This document shows, one piece after another, positions 10,757 to 21,200 of a DNA stretch of 21,773 bases. The translations under genes and the position numbers were made by a program. The stretch is from the NCBI GenBank assembly GCA_043381765.1, contig JBHJMP010001176.1, forward strand, positions 1 to 21,773. The letters run 5' to 3'. The notes below the pieces were generated by a model. That model saw only the letters and a program-made list of their open reading frames with translations. It made no database searches and was not told the origin of the DNA. Numbering within the stretch: the stretch's first letter is position 1; each line of letters begins with the position of its first letter. Origin of the DNA: Collodictyon triciliatum. Its lineage: Eukaryota > CRuMs.

Positions 10757-11044
10757 ATGAGCAAGGAAAGCGACTGGTCACGAACCTTTCCAAACCAGGA
10801 TTTAGTCACATCCTTAAACAACCTCCAAGCAAAGCTCAACGCCAAGCAAAACCGTCAAACAACCATTCTCACAACATATCTGAATAATACAGTTATCTCG
10901 TCCATCTCTGCCTTTGTCACAAAAAAAAAACGATATATAAAATCTCGAGATCCACTCGTCTTTTTCAAAAGATGGAACGCAAGTCCTAAGCAAAACAATA
11001 AACGCAAACTCTCCTCCCCAGAGAAATCTCCTCCAGACTTTTGA
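10757..11044 (+). CDS. Hypothetical open frame, possible 5' exon of an unrecognised gene
   Basis: The frame from ATG 10757 runs 95 codons. The first 45 residues look protein-like, with an amphipathic helix (LVTSLNNLQAKLNAKQNRQ); the rest turns basic and low in complexity. From about 10971 a different plus-strand frame (DGTQVLSKTI, then LLQTFDQASPRKTSPMATF) also looks coding and runs into the frame at 11073. The true gene may therefore splice from this exon into that frame, for example with an acceptor near 10970 (ttcaaaag). No family is recognised and the intron is not established. Confidence 0.3.
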   Translation: MSKESDWSRTFPNQDLVTSLNNLQAKLNAKQNRQTTILTTYLNNTVISSISAFVTKKKRYIKSRDPLVFFKRWNASPKQNNKRKLSSPEKSPPDF

Positions 11045-11072
11045 TCAAGCGTCCCCGAGAAAAACATCTCCG

Positions 11073-11486
11073 ATGGCAACCTTTGTCAAGAACTTCACTG
11101 CTGCCCTTCAAGCTGTTCTCCCCGAAACCAAACTGACCTCCAAACTGACCGCACCGTTCCTCTTTGGCAGCCAGGCACAGGCTTGTTTTCTTTTATTTTC
11201 CTTTGGTCCCCATTCCACCTTTGTATTGCCTGCCACTCATTCGAGTATGACTGCGATTGCCACAAGATATTCCTTGGACGTTTCACTCCCAGGCACAATT
11301 CTAGCTAGCTCAAGGTTCTTTTCTCCTCCCTTCTTTGACTTTTGCCGTTTCAAAACACAGCCCACTTCTGCCGCACCAGCGTTCCAGCGCATGGTTTCTG
11401 CTGCACCCCGCATTGCTGGAAAGCGCAATCCCTTCTCTGCGTGCAGCCCGCTCACGTCTACCTCCCTGACACCCAAGCATTTCTAA
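11073..11486 (+). CDS. Hypothetical open frame, possible downstream exon(s)
   Basis: The frame is open for 137 codons from ATG 11073 and continues open upstream to about 10972. The first part (MATFVKNFTAALQAVLPETK) looks helical and protein-like. The middle is hydrophobic and probably not coding, and the last 50 residues are Ser/Thr/Pro-rich after a possible acceptor at caaaacacag (about 11355). It could be the second and third exons of the gene starting at 10757. I cannot name a function. Confidence 0.28.
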   Translation: MATFVKNFTAALQAVLPETKLTSKLTAPFLFGSQAQACFLLFSFGPHSTFVLPATHSSMTAIATRYSLDVSLPGTILASSRFFSPPFFDFCRFKTQPTSAAPAFQRMVSAAPRIAGKRNPFSACSPLTSTSLTPKHF

Positions 11487-12832
11487 GAGCAAAAACAACA
11501 ATCACGCTCTTCAAAGCATAAAGCAAGTGTAAGAATAATAAATGCCAACAAAGCAATCAAGAAATATACTCACATCATCAACAAGATAAGTCACGATAAA
11601 AAGGGATATGTTTTTTTTTTTAACGAAGCTCATAACGCATGAGGCATTGTTGCTTACAATTTTATACGTCCTCATTCATTTCGCAACATTAGGCTATGGA
11701 TCATTCAACGAATCATTATCTGGTTGGCACACACACTGTCCTGCCGATAGAAAATGATTAGCTTGTTCCTGTTCCTTAGCTATCACATGGTGACGAACAC
11801 AGGCTTTTTCGTGATTCTACCCTCGACCCTGCCTTCTAAACCATCTCCCTTCCTTTGCTTTTATATTTGGAGTAGACACAACCCATCACATTTCCTTTCC
11901 TCTCACTCTCCCTTTTCCATCTCTATCGTCCGATATTTCTGCCCCGCACGTTTGGCTCTCATGTGGACTGGCTGCGTTCATGTTTGCCAGAGAAACTCGA
12001 GTATGCCTCTTAATCTCAATATGCAAAGATGTTTTCTTTCCAGCTCTCCTGCTCCTTTGTCACCGCACAGAAAACAACAGCCCCATGACGCCAAATAAAC
12101 AATTTCACCCACCACGACATATGTTCCGCTGGTGGAATCGTGGCAGCACTAGAGAGATACGGAGGGACGCATTCCACCCTGTTCCAGAATTGGCTCTGTA
12201 TTTTTTCGATCAACTCAATGCCACTTTGCGCCTTCGTTGCGCTCTTCTGTCAATCGTGTTCCGCTTTGGTATTTTCAGTTTGATCTTTGGGTTGTCTGAA
12301 GCAGAGGGGAAGCAGACGAGATGGGACTCTGTCAAGTGGGGTTCAAGCAACACGAAGAGGCTGACCGAGAGATAAGCAAACGCAGGAACAATGCCCCTTT
12401 CCCATATTTTCTACCTTCTTTCTCTCCTTTTTCTTTTCAGCTTTATATATATTTAGTTTTGAAACGTCTTGTGTATTTCTGTGGACGTTATCGAAGAAAA
12501 AAAAAAGAGATGAATATGAAAGGTCTTTCCCTCAGTTTTTTTTTTTTTGGAAGGGGGCCTTGGTGATGATTCCTGAGTATTAAACTTAGTCGATCAGCTG
12601 CTCTATTTTCAAATCGTCTGCTGGTAGCAGAGAAAAGACATCTGAAATAGGGGACACCTACCGAGCAACAACTGAACGGAATAGAAATGTATAAAGGGGA
12701 AAACAGAATTATTTCCAACTGTGCGACTTGATAACCATGAAGAAAGCAAACCATTCCTCACCGATGATGCTTTATATCAATTAAAACTTTCTTTTTTATC
12801 CATAGCCAAAACGAACCACATTAGAGATTACC
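11487..12832. other. Intergenic region upstream of MOB1; no supported gene
   Basis: Several open frames of 80-131 codons occur, the longest on the plus strand ending at 12375. One part of it (from ATG 12121, MFRWWNRGSTREIRRDAF) has mildly protein-like composition, but no motif or splice pattern supports it. C/T-rich tracts (about 11880-11930 and 12400-12440) are the main visible structure. The MOB1 promoter should lie in the right-hand part. Confidence 0.45.
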
Positions 12833-12897
12833 ATGTTTAAAATCTTGTAAGTTTAAAATATTCGTACACATATACACACATACACATACATATACAC

Positions 12898-12947
<50 letters not shown>

Positions 12948-14532
12948 TCATGCACATTAGAAACATAATTTAAGTCCAGCTATACTCTTTAATTTTTCTG
13001 CCGGCAAGTTATTGATTTGCATAAGGGCAGCAATAATTAACGCGATAAACACTGCACATTAAATTGTGATTCATGCTTAAGTGCCAAACAACTTACTCTA
13101 TTCCCATCCTTTCAAAGCGAGAAGCAGCAAACGTTCCGCCCAAAGAAGCTGACTCGTGCTCCACAATTGGAAAAGCACATCTTCCAAACAGTCGGCTCGG
13201 GAGACATTCGCGGGGCTGTTCGACTCCCTGCGGGCGAGAATCTGGATGAATGGCTCGCTGTGAATAGTGAGTTTCAATGCATCGTACTTTGTCATCCATA
13301 TTGATTAATTAGATGCCCACACTGTCACTTAACTGATAGGACAGTGGCAGAATAATTGACCGACTTACAAATGTATTTTGAATTCGCCAGTGCTTACCAA
13401 AATCCCTTATTCGATTCATTTTACATGTCCATTATATGAAGCCATCGATTTCTACAACCAAATCAATCTGTTGAGCTGCGGTATGAAAGACATGTGCACT
13501 GCCCAGAGTTGCCCTGTCATGAATGCTGGGTCAAAGTAGGGGCTATACATTTCTCTTCCATCTCGTTTCATTTCATTTGATTGATTATATTTATACTTCC
13601 ATCAGTGGGAATCTATGTAAAAATAACAATGTTACATCCAATGAGGCCCAATTCTTGTCTGCTATGAAATAAACAGTATGTTATGGTGATATGAATACGA
13701 CTTTTCTGAAAATCTACAAATCATACCGAATCGGATTGCAACAGATATGAATACTATTGGTCCGACGGAGTCACAGTTAAGACTCCGGTGAAAGTATCTG
13801 CTCCAGAATATTTCGAGCATTTGCTTAATTGGGTTCAATCTTACCTGGACAACCCCGCCATCTTTCCAACGCAGCCTGGTACAATTGCGCAACTGTTTAG
13901 ATTCCTTCATTTACATTTACGTTTGCATGTGCATTTTTGTTCATTCATTTATGCTTTCCTTTCTCTTTGGTATTCCCAGTCTCCCTCCTTATATTACACA
14001 TTTAATACGCCATAAATATTTATCCATATGGGGGTATTTTTTTTTTAAACTTGCAAATTTTATTGCGAGTTTAGGTGTTCCTTACCCAGCTGGCTTTGAT
14101 CAGATTATCAAGACAATCTTCCGTCGAATGTTCCGTGTTTTTGCTCATATTTATTGTAACCATTTCGAAAAGTTCGTCGAGCAAAAAGAGGAGGCTCATT
14201 TGAATTCATGCTTCAAGGTATTTTGATTCATTTTTCATCTGAACTATTGCCGGTGAAGCACTTTTTACCTGCTCACTTTTTTCTTTTTTAAACTTCGTGT
14301 CTTCCCTAAATTCGTTCTAGAGGCTGGATGCCTTTTGATACTCTTTGTAAATTTTATTTTCCTTGCTTCGTTTCACATATCCTCAATGCCTTCAATGGTT
14401 TTTTGGATGTCATAGCATTTCTACTATTTTGTGGAAGAGTTCAATCTGATGGACAGGAAGGAGTATGCTCCCATCCAGACGGTCATCGATAGCCTTCTCG
14501 AACACGAGGCCACCAAAGCGAGGAAGTCCTAA
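12833..14532 (+). CDS. MOB1: MOB1 kinase activator (six exons, complete)
   Basis: The product is a Mob1/phocein-fold adaptor that binds and activates NDR/LATS-family kinases in Hippo and mitotic-exit signalling. Exons are 12833-12846, 13118-13266, 13442-13535, 13745-13878, 14075-14217 and 14416-14532; all introns are GT-AG and the phases agree, giving 216 residues, the usual MOB1 length. Zinc ligands are complete: Cys73 and Cys78 (DMCTAQSCPVMNAG) and His155 and His160 (FAHIYCNH), equivalent to C79, C84, H161 and H166 of human MOB1. Other conserved blocks are TFRPKK, GSGDIRGAVRLPAGENLDEW, NTIDFYNQINLL, YEYYWSDG, VSAPEYFEHLLNWVQ, IFRRMFRVFAHIY, EEAHLNSCFKHF and EEFNLMDRKEYAPIQ. The first coding exon is only 14 nt (MFKI plus two bases); it is placed by the donor TTgtaagt, by phase, and by the fit of MFKIFEKQQTFRPKK to the family's N-terminus. 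Confidence 0.96.
12865..12946. repeat. (ACATAT)n-type microsatellite in MOB1 intron 1
   Basis: Mixed acatac and atatac hexamers begin near 12865 and become a purer (catata)n run from about 12905 to 12945. The array lies in the 271-nt intron between the 14-nt first exon and exon 2. Confidence 0.92.
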
Positions 14533-14816
14533 ACTGTGCACTAAAGACAGAGATATAAATGAAATGGCTCCAAATTGATTTTCAAAAAAAGAAAAAAAAA
14601 GAAATAAAACTAACCTAACCCACATCCTTTCTTAACATGAATGTGAGTAAGTTTCAAGTATCTTTTTCTAAAAACAACAAATGAAGAAGATGGAGTAATA
14701 ATCTCTTTTAAAGAAAAAACAACAACACTGGAATGGTATCGTTGACGGTGCTGCATCAAAGCGCGATACTGAAGCAGTCGAGACTTGGAGACGGCCAAAA
14801 AGGTTTCTACAATGGC
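14533..14816. other. Spacer between MOB1 and the tRNA gene
   Basis: This holds the MOB1 3' UTR and the 3' flank of the minus-strand tRNA gene. There are A-rich runs at about 14585-14600. No coding frame is supported, although short minus-strand frames of 62-71 codons are open. Confidence 0.55.
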
Positions 14817-14821
14817 AAAAA
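14817..14821 (-). terminator. RNA polymerase III T5 terminator
   Basis: Five A on the plus strand read as TTTTT on the minus strand, starting 10 nt past the discriminator base of the tRNA. A run of four or more T just downstream of a tRNA is the usual Pol III stop signal. Confidence 0.8.
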
Positions 14822-14831
14822 GTTATGAGCC

Positions 14832-14903
14832 GGGCTCAATCGGGAATCGAACCCGAGACCTCTCCGACCCGAACGGAGAATCATACCACTAGACCATTAA
14901 GCC
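14832..14903 (-). tRNA. tRNA-Pro(CGG): tRNA-Pro, anticodon CGG
   Basis: A 72-nt minus-strand cloverleaf with no intron. The acceptor strands GGCTTAA and TTGAGCC pair fully (one G-U), with discriminator C. The D-arm/A-box reads TGGTCTAGTGG. The anticodon stem CTCCG/CGGAG closes the 7-nt loop TTCGGGT, giving CGG at 34-36, which reads CCG proline codons. The T-arm/B-box is GGTTCGATTCC within stem TCGGG/CCCGA. It closely resembles animal tRNA-Pro in the D-arm, anticodon arm and GGGT context. CCA is not encoded, as expected for a eukaryotic nuclear gene. Confidence 0.97.
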
Positions 14904-14925
14904 GCTTCTTATCTGTGTGGGAAAT

Positions 14926-15659
14926 ATTATAGTATTAGAATCAAAAGATATTAGTATAGGAATCTAAAGGTTATAGTATACCAATCAAAAGATTATAGTA
15001 TTAGAATCAAAAGATTATAGTATTAGAATCAAAAGATTATAGTATTAGAATCAAAAGATAATAGTATAGGAATCTAAAAGTTATAGTATACCAATCAAAA
15101 GATTATAGTATAGGAATCTAAAAGTTATAGTATACCAATCAAAAGATTATAGTATTAGAATCAAAAGATAATAGTATAGGAATCTAAAAGTTATAGTATA
15201 CCAATCAAAAGATTATAGTATTAGAATCAAAAGATAATAGTATACCAATCTAAAGGTTATAGTATACCAATCAAAAGATTATAGTATACCAATCAAAAGA
15301 TAACAGTGCACAAATCAAAAGATTATAGTATACAAATCAAAAGATTATAGTATACCAATCAAAAGATAATAGTATAGGAATTTTATAGTATTACAATCAA
15401 AAGATAATAGTATACCAATCAAAAGATAATAGCATAGGAATTTTATAGTATAGAAATCTAAAGATTATAGTGTACCAATCAAAAGATAACAGTGCACAAA
15501 TCAAATTATAGTATACCAATCAAAAGATTATAGTACGCAAATCAAAATTTTATAGTGCACAAATCAAAAGATTATAGTATACCAATCAAAAGATTATAGT
15601 ATACAAATCGAAAGATAATAGCGCACAAATTGATATATTATAGTACAGATATTAAAAAG
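14926..15659. repeat. 22-bp minisatellite, about 34 units, with higher-order pattern
   Basis: The units are about 22 bp and of three main types: attatagtattagaatc + aaaag (X), ataatagtataggaatc + taaaa (Y) and gttatagtataccaatc + aaaag (Z). In the half nearest the tRNA they follow each other mostly as X-Y-Z trimers of 66 bp with a few extra X or Y units. The distal half consists of more diverged units (gtgcacaaatc, gtatacaaatc) and two that are shortened to about 19 bp. The array starts 23 bp beyond the tRNA 5' end. There are no unique spacers, so it is not a CRISPR-type array. Confidence 0.95.
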
Positions 15660-16075
15660 TATGCGTTCATATTTTGTTTTCCGTTACTCTGCCATGTTGT
15701 GCCCTTCTGGTTGCATATATTGGTGCACTAACAAGACTTTTTTTTTTTACAAAGAAACAAAAATAAAACAAAAATATGTTGTGCTTCGTATCCTGGTTGA
15801 TGTAATTTCTCATGATTTACTTATGTCTCGATGCCAAAATAGCATACTCCTTCCCGCAAGACATTCACACATTCAAAGCATTAGCGGTGATATTTTCGAG
15901 TGTTTGGATTGAGAATTCTTTTTTCTTCTTGGTTCTTATGCATGAGAAGTGGTGTCGATTTCAAAAATTTATAAACACGTCTGAAGAGCCTGTGATATCA
16001 TGCCTTTCATATAAAGGCATGTCTTCCAATTTTCCATTTTTCTTTTTGGGCTCCACATATTCCTTTCTTCATTGA
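15660..16075. other. 3' flank of the TPR gene, with one hairpin
   Basis: The region lies between the minisatellite and the TPR stop codon. Plus-strand frames (from 15661 and 15812) are open for 83-87 codons, but they are Phe/Ile-rich and lack any motif. It most likely holds the 3' UTR of the minus-strand TPR transcript, including the inverted repeat at 15999-16021. Confidence 0.55.
15999..16021 (-). other. Perfect 9-bp hairpin in the probable TPR 3' UTR
   Basis: CATGCCTTT (15999-16007) and AAAGGCATG (16013-16021) are exact complements around the 5-nt spacer catat. On the minus strand it begins 54 nt after the TPR gene stop codon. It could act as an RNA stem-loop; no known family is recognised. 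Confidence 0.65.
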
Positions 16076-18200
16076 TTACTTGAGTCTATCGATGCCCTTC
16101 TCCTCAATCAGTCCGATGTTTTTTGCCGCAGACTTTGTTTGTGGGTGCTCGTCCCCAAACTTAGACTTAAAAATCTGATAAGCCATTTTATAGTAGCTTG
16201 TTGCTTGGTCGAACCTGCGTGTAAGAAAGGGGTTGTAAAGGAGTACGCGTAGAAAAACTAGGGTTCATAATTCCACTCGAGAGGGAATTAATTATTTTTT
16301 TTAGGGAATACCAGGGAAAAGAAAAAAGAAGAGGGAATTATGCCCACCTCCCCAGCTGATAGCAGACACTCCCAAGATTGTTATATGAAATAGCGACATT
16401 AGGATGGTCGTCTCCTAACTTCTTTTTGTCTATGACCAGGGCTTTTGTGAAATACTCCAGGGTTTGGTCGATTCTAATACATTTTCACAAAGGAACACCA
16501 CACAAATCGACGTATCAATAAAGAGTGTCCTGATTATTCTTCTTTTAAACTAATATCATGAAAATTATAGGGCTGGCCCCGTCCATTACTTCCCCAAAGA
16601 TCTGTACAGAACACCGATATTGTTGAAGGAGGAGGCAATTTCAGGATGATCTTCTCCGTATATTTTCCGGCATATTTCTAAATCTCGGAAGTAATATTCT
16701 AGAGCCTGTTCGTATCTGATGAGGTGAAATCATAAAAATTTAAATGATTTACATTTTGAATTGATAAAAAAAAAAAAGAAAGTAGTTATGATATTTCAAA
16801 AGCTAATTTTTCTTTCTCTTTCGATATATTTTCAAATGGAACCTTTCCATTTTCTTAAATACAACGCCCAGATTGTTAAAGCACGCGGCAACATCTTCAT
16901 GTTCCTCTCCGTATGCGTGACGTCTGATTGCCAGTGATTTTTCGTAATATTCCAATGCTTGTTCGTATCTAAAGAGACATATTCTCATGTGACTTTCACG
17001 CTTGAATGATAGGGAGAAAAAAAAACAATACTATGAACCAATTAATTAATTAATAAATAAATAAACAAAAAAAATAAACAAAAGTGAAAAATGCGCAGCT
17101 ATTCAGGTCTGACCGCATGACGAAACCATTTAAATATAATAGGATGTATATTGTGACGACAACCGAATTTCCCAACCTTCCGATGGCTTCATATATCCCT
17201 CCTAGATTATTGAATGAACCAGCGACACTTGGATGGTTCTCGCCGAATTTCCTCTGGTAAATCTCCAGGGCTTTTTGATGGCATTTAAGAGCTTCGTCAT
17301 GTCTAATTATAAGAACCATTCACAAACTTCACTTTGTGTAAAATATACCAATACCATTCGAAGAAGATTTTCTCATGACAGATTAACAGAGAGTTATCTT
17401 AGTCATACTTTCCAATCGATAGGTATATTGCACCGAGATTATTGTAAGATGAGCCAACAACGCTACTGTTGTTTCCTAGTACACTTTTACGAATGGAAAG
17501 GGCCTCGTTGTGATTTTCAAGGGCCTCTTCAAACCTAGATTCCGATTTCAAGTCACACGTGAGACCAAAAAAAAAAAATAGAAGGAAAAAAATATATAGA
17601 ATGAAATAAATAAATAAATAAATAAATAGATAGATAGAATGAAATAAAATATAAATACACTCATGGAATCACATGTGACGTGGACAGGATTCAACATAGG
17701 ATGCTGAGTTACGAAAATCTGGCAACATGTTCAAATAAGAATACACGATAAAATTGATATAGAGACCAACTTTCCAACAGTGTAGCAAACGTTTCCGATA
17801 TTATTATATGTGTCTGCAACGTCGACATGTTGGTTTCCCAGTAGAGTTATGCGAAGTGCCAGCGATTTTAGAAAACATTCCAGGGCTTCAGGGAATCTAT
17901 TTCAATTCAGCCTTAATCCACTTGTTTTACACAAACTAATATCAGGCGTTGCTGAATATAATGGGGTATATTCTAAAAGGCAAATAATTTAAATTAGAAT
18001 AACTAAATTTCGCATTTGCGTGTATTTACCTGCCCATCTTTGTATACACACTGCCAATATTGTTATATGAAGAAGCCACTTTTTCGTGGTGTTCTCCATG
18101 ATTGGTAATCCAAATACCCAAGGCCTTTGTATGAGATTGAAGTGCCAACTCGAATCTGTTATTTTTTTTTTAAAAAAAAAGCCATTGATAAAAAGAGCAA

Positions 18201-18296
<96 letters not shown>

Positions 18297-21200
18297 TCAA
18301 CCATTTAATGATTTTTGAATATATAAATAAATGTCATCTGTGGTATTATTATTTTGAAAAAAAACAAGTAAGAACGAGAAAAAAAGACAGAAAATATGAA
18401 TGAGCAAAATGGATACTTTCTCAGGTTGTTTTGTGACAAGCCAATATTGTTGTATATACAGGCAACATCATCATGACCAGGATTCAGTTTTGCTTTCTTC
18501 ACTTCCAAAGCTTTCTCGTAGTATTCCAGGGACTCCTTATACCTATATTAAAGTACCAGAGCTTCATTCTTGGGATTATATCATGTTTTGAAATAGCTTA
18601 AAATACATTTAACATGAGTATCAGGACAAAGAAAGAAAGGAAGAAAAGGAAAGAATGAATGAAGTTATTACAAAACTATTACAAGGCCAAATTAATCTTA
18701 CTTTTTCATTTTGTAATAAGTAGATCCAATACTGTAATAAGCCTCTGCGATTTCAAGTCGATCTATATTATGCTTCTTCTTCGCGGCAAGGGCTTTTTTC
18801 TGGTATTTTAAGGACTCTTCGTACCTATATTATATATTATGACTTATTCAATATTAAATCATTTTAATGCAATAAATCTTACAAAAGAAAAAAATATTCA
18901 AATAGAAAATCGTTTCGACAAAATACTTACTTGGCAATTTTCAAGTATAAATTTCCTATATCCGAATACGAGTTTGCTGTGTCTATGGAATCCTCCATGA
19001 CTGCACACCGAATCAAAAGTGCTTTCTTGTAGAATTTCAATGCATCTTCATACCTAAAAAGTGAATAAAAGGCTGAAAACTTCTGATTCGAACGACCTAT
19101 TAGGGAATAAAGCACTACCTTCCAACCTCATGAAATATGCTTCCTATATTGCGATATGTGAGGGCCGTCTCGATTTTTTCACCAATAAATTTTCTTTGCA
19201 AGTCAAGAACTTTTTTAAGGTTTCGTAAGGCAGGGTCAAATCTGTTATATTTCAATCATGTAAAATATATTGGTAAATTTAAAAAAAACCATAGAGACGA
19301 TTTTATTGCTACTTTCAAGTGTATATTTAGTTGAGTGATAAATCAGCGCAAACAAATGAACACATTACTGTTTCATTTTGTAATACATCATCCCAGTTTT
19401 TTCGTAAAGTGATATAATTTCTGATGTATTGTCCATGTATAATTGTCTTATTCGTAAAGCTTTTTCATAGTATTCAGCTGCGTGTTCAAATCTGTTTTAA
19501 CAAAAGAAAAATGACAATTAATTGTTCTCAGCAATTTGCAGAAACTATACAAAAAGAGAAAAGTATAGAGAAGATGAAATACAAACTTTCGTGAATTGGC
19601 TTACTTTTCAAAACATTCTAGAATATTGGCAGCATCTTCGCAGGAAGATGCAACATTTGGTGATTTCACGCCATATCTCTCCCATATCTCTATTTCCTTG
19701 GCGTAGAATTGCAGTGCTTCTGAATACCTATTATTCATTTAACAAAGAATGAAAGATTTTGAAGAAAAAAATAGCTCGACGAGATTATCTCAAGTTTATT
19801 CGCTCACTTCTCCATGTCATAATAGACACATGCGGCATTATTGTAAGACGGAGCCGCGTCTTCCTTTTCACCGTATAAGCGAAGACGAATATCCAACTCT
19901 TTGATGATGTATGAGATAGCAGCATCCAATCTTTTGCAATTTATTTTAAAAAGGATTGTCTTGGACAACATGTCAACATCGATAAAACTGATATATTAGA
20001 TCGCAAAAAAGTTAAATGAAAGAATTCCTAAGAATTTCCCTTAAACTCTGGTAAGTAACAATAACTTGACCTATTGAAATACTCACTTTCCTAGAGTGTG
20101 AAAGACGCTTCCGAGGCTATTGTATACAGTCATCAATCCAACAGAATTTTCTGGTGTGTTTTCTAGAATTCGGGCCTCTTTTTCATAGTGACTGAGCGCT
20201 TCATGAACTCTGCAACGATGGAAAATGCGATGATGTATAATATACCATTTTACAGATGTCATATTCTTTTATGTAATAAATCTTCCTACTTTGAATCAGA
20301 TAAAGGAAAAAAAGTATTAAATCTTACTTTCCGTAGCTGTAATACAAATTCCCAAGACACCCATGCGAACTTGCAATATCTTCAAAATTTGCACCAAATT
20401 TTTCTTTTATTTCAAGGCCTCGTTTATAATAATATATTGCCTCGTCATTCCTTCCAATTTTTTTGGATTAAAAAACTTTAACTTAAATTAGAGTAAGTAT
20501 CTGAATTGCTTAATTGTACTGGCAAATTTTACAGCGAAATTAGAAAGAAATATATAAGTTTTTTTAAAATATATATATATATGATTACGATGATTTTTGC
20601 AGCAAAATGTTCCCAATGTGGTCGTAGGAAATAGCCAATTCTATTTGGTCGAACTTTAATCTCTCGTGAATCGCTACTTGGTTTCGATAATAATCCAGAG
20701 ATTCCTGATATCTCCCCTTATCATACAGCACAGTTGCTAGATTTCCATATGAATTTGCAATATCAATCCCATCTTGACCCAATTTAGTTTTATACCCCAA
20801 CTCAGCTTCATAACATTCGAGAGCTTCGTCGATACTATAATTAAAGGCAATTCAATTAAATGTCAGGTGTTTAAGAACATATGCTGGAAAAAAAGATAAG
20901 AAAAGAAAAGACCACACTGGCATTTTTTTTTTAAAAAATTATGAAAAAAGCCCGTACTATCCCTGATTGTAATATATGTTTCCAATCATTCCATAGCATT
21001 CCATCATCTTAATATCATCTGAGTCGTATTTTTTCCTGTTTTCCAATTCACATTTGGCATACTCTAGACTCTCTTGTGCTCTATCAAAATATATATACAT
21101 AAATACATAAATACATGAATAAATAATGAATTATACATAAATTGAGAAAATTTGCCTAAAATTGTCAATAATCCAATATACATATGAGAATAAACTTCAC

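Noticed and set aside
11980-12375. 131-codon plus-strand frame as a gene
   Set aside because: No family motif, no splice logic, and overlapping open frames on the other strand; composition alone is too weak.
13404-13425. cccttattcgattcattt as another retroposon copy
   Set aside because: Only about 14 bp match the element and there is no tail or duplication; chance similarity within a MOB1 intron is likely.
14926-15659. CRISPR-like repeat array
   Set aside because: The units are contiguous 22-mers without unique spacers, in a genome with spliceosomal introns; it is a minisatellite.
15661-16075. Plus-strand frames of 83 and 87 codons
   Set aside because: They are Phe/Ile-rich and lie antisense in the probable 3' UTR of the TPR gene; no motif was seen.
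17989-18318. Poly-Tyr (minus) and poly-Ile (plus) proteins
   Set aside because: These are frames through the intronic (AAT)n tract. The minus-strand one merely joins a real TPR exon, read out of frame, to the repeat.
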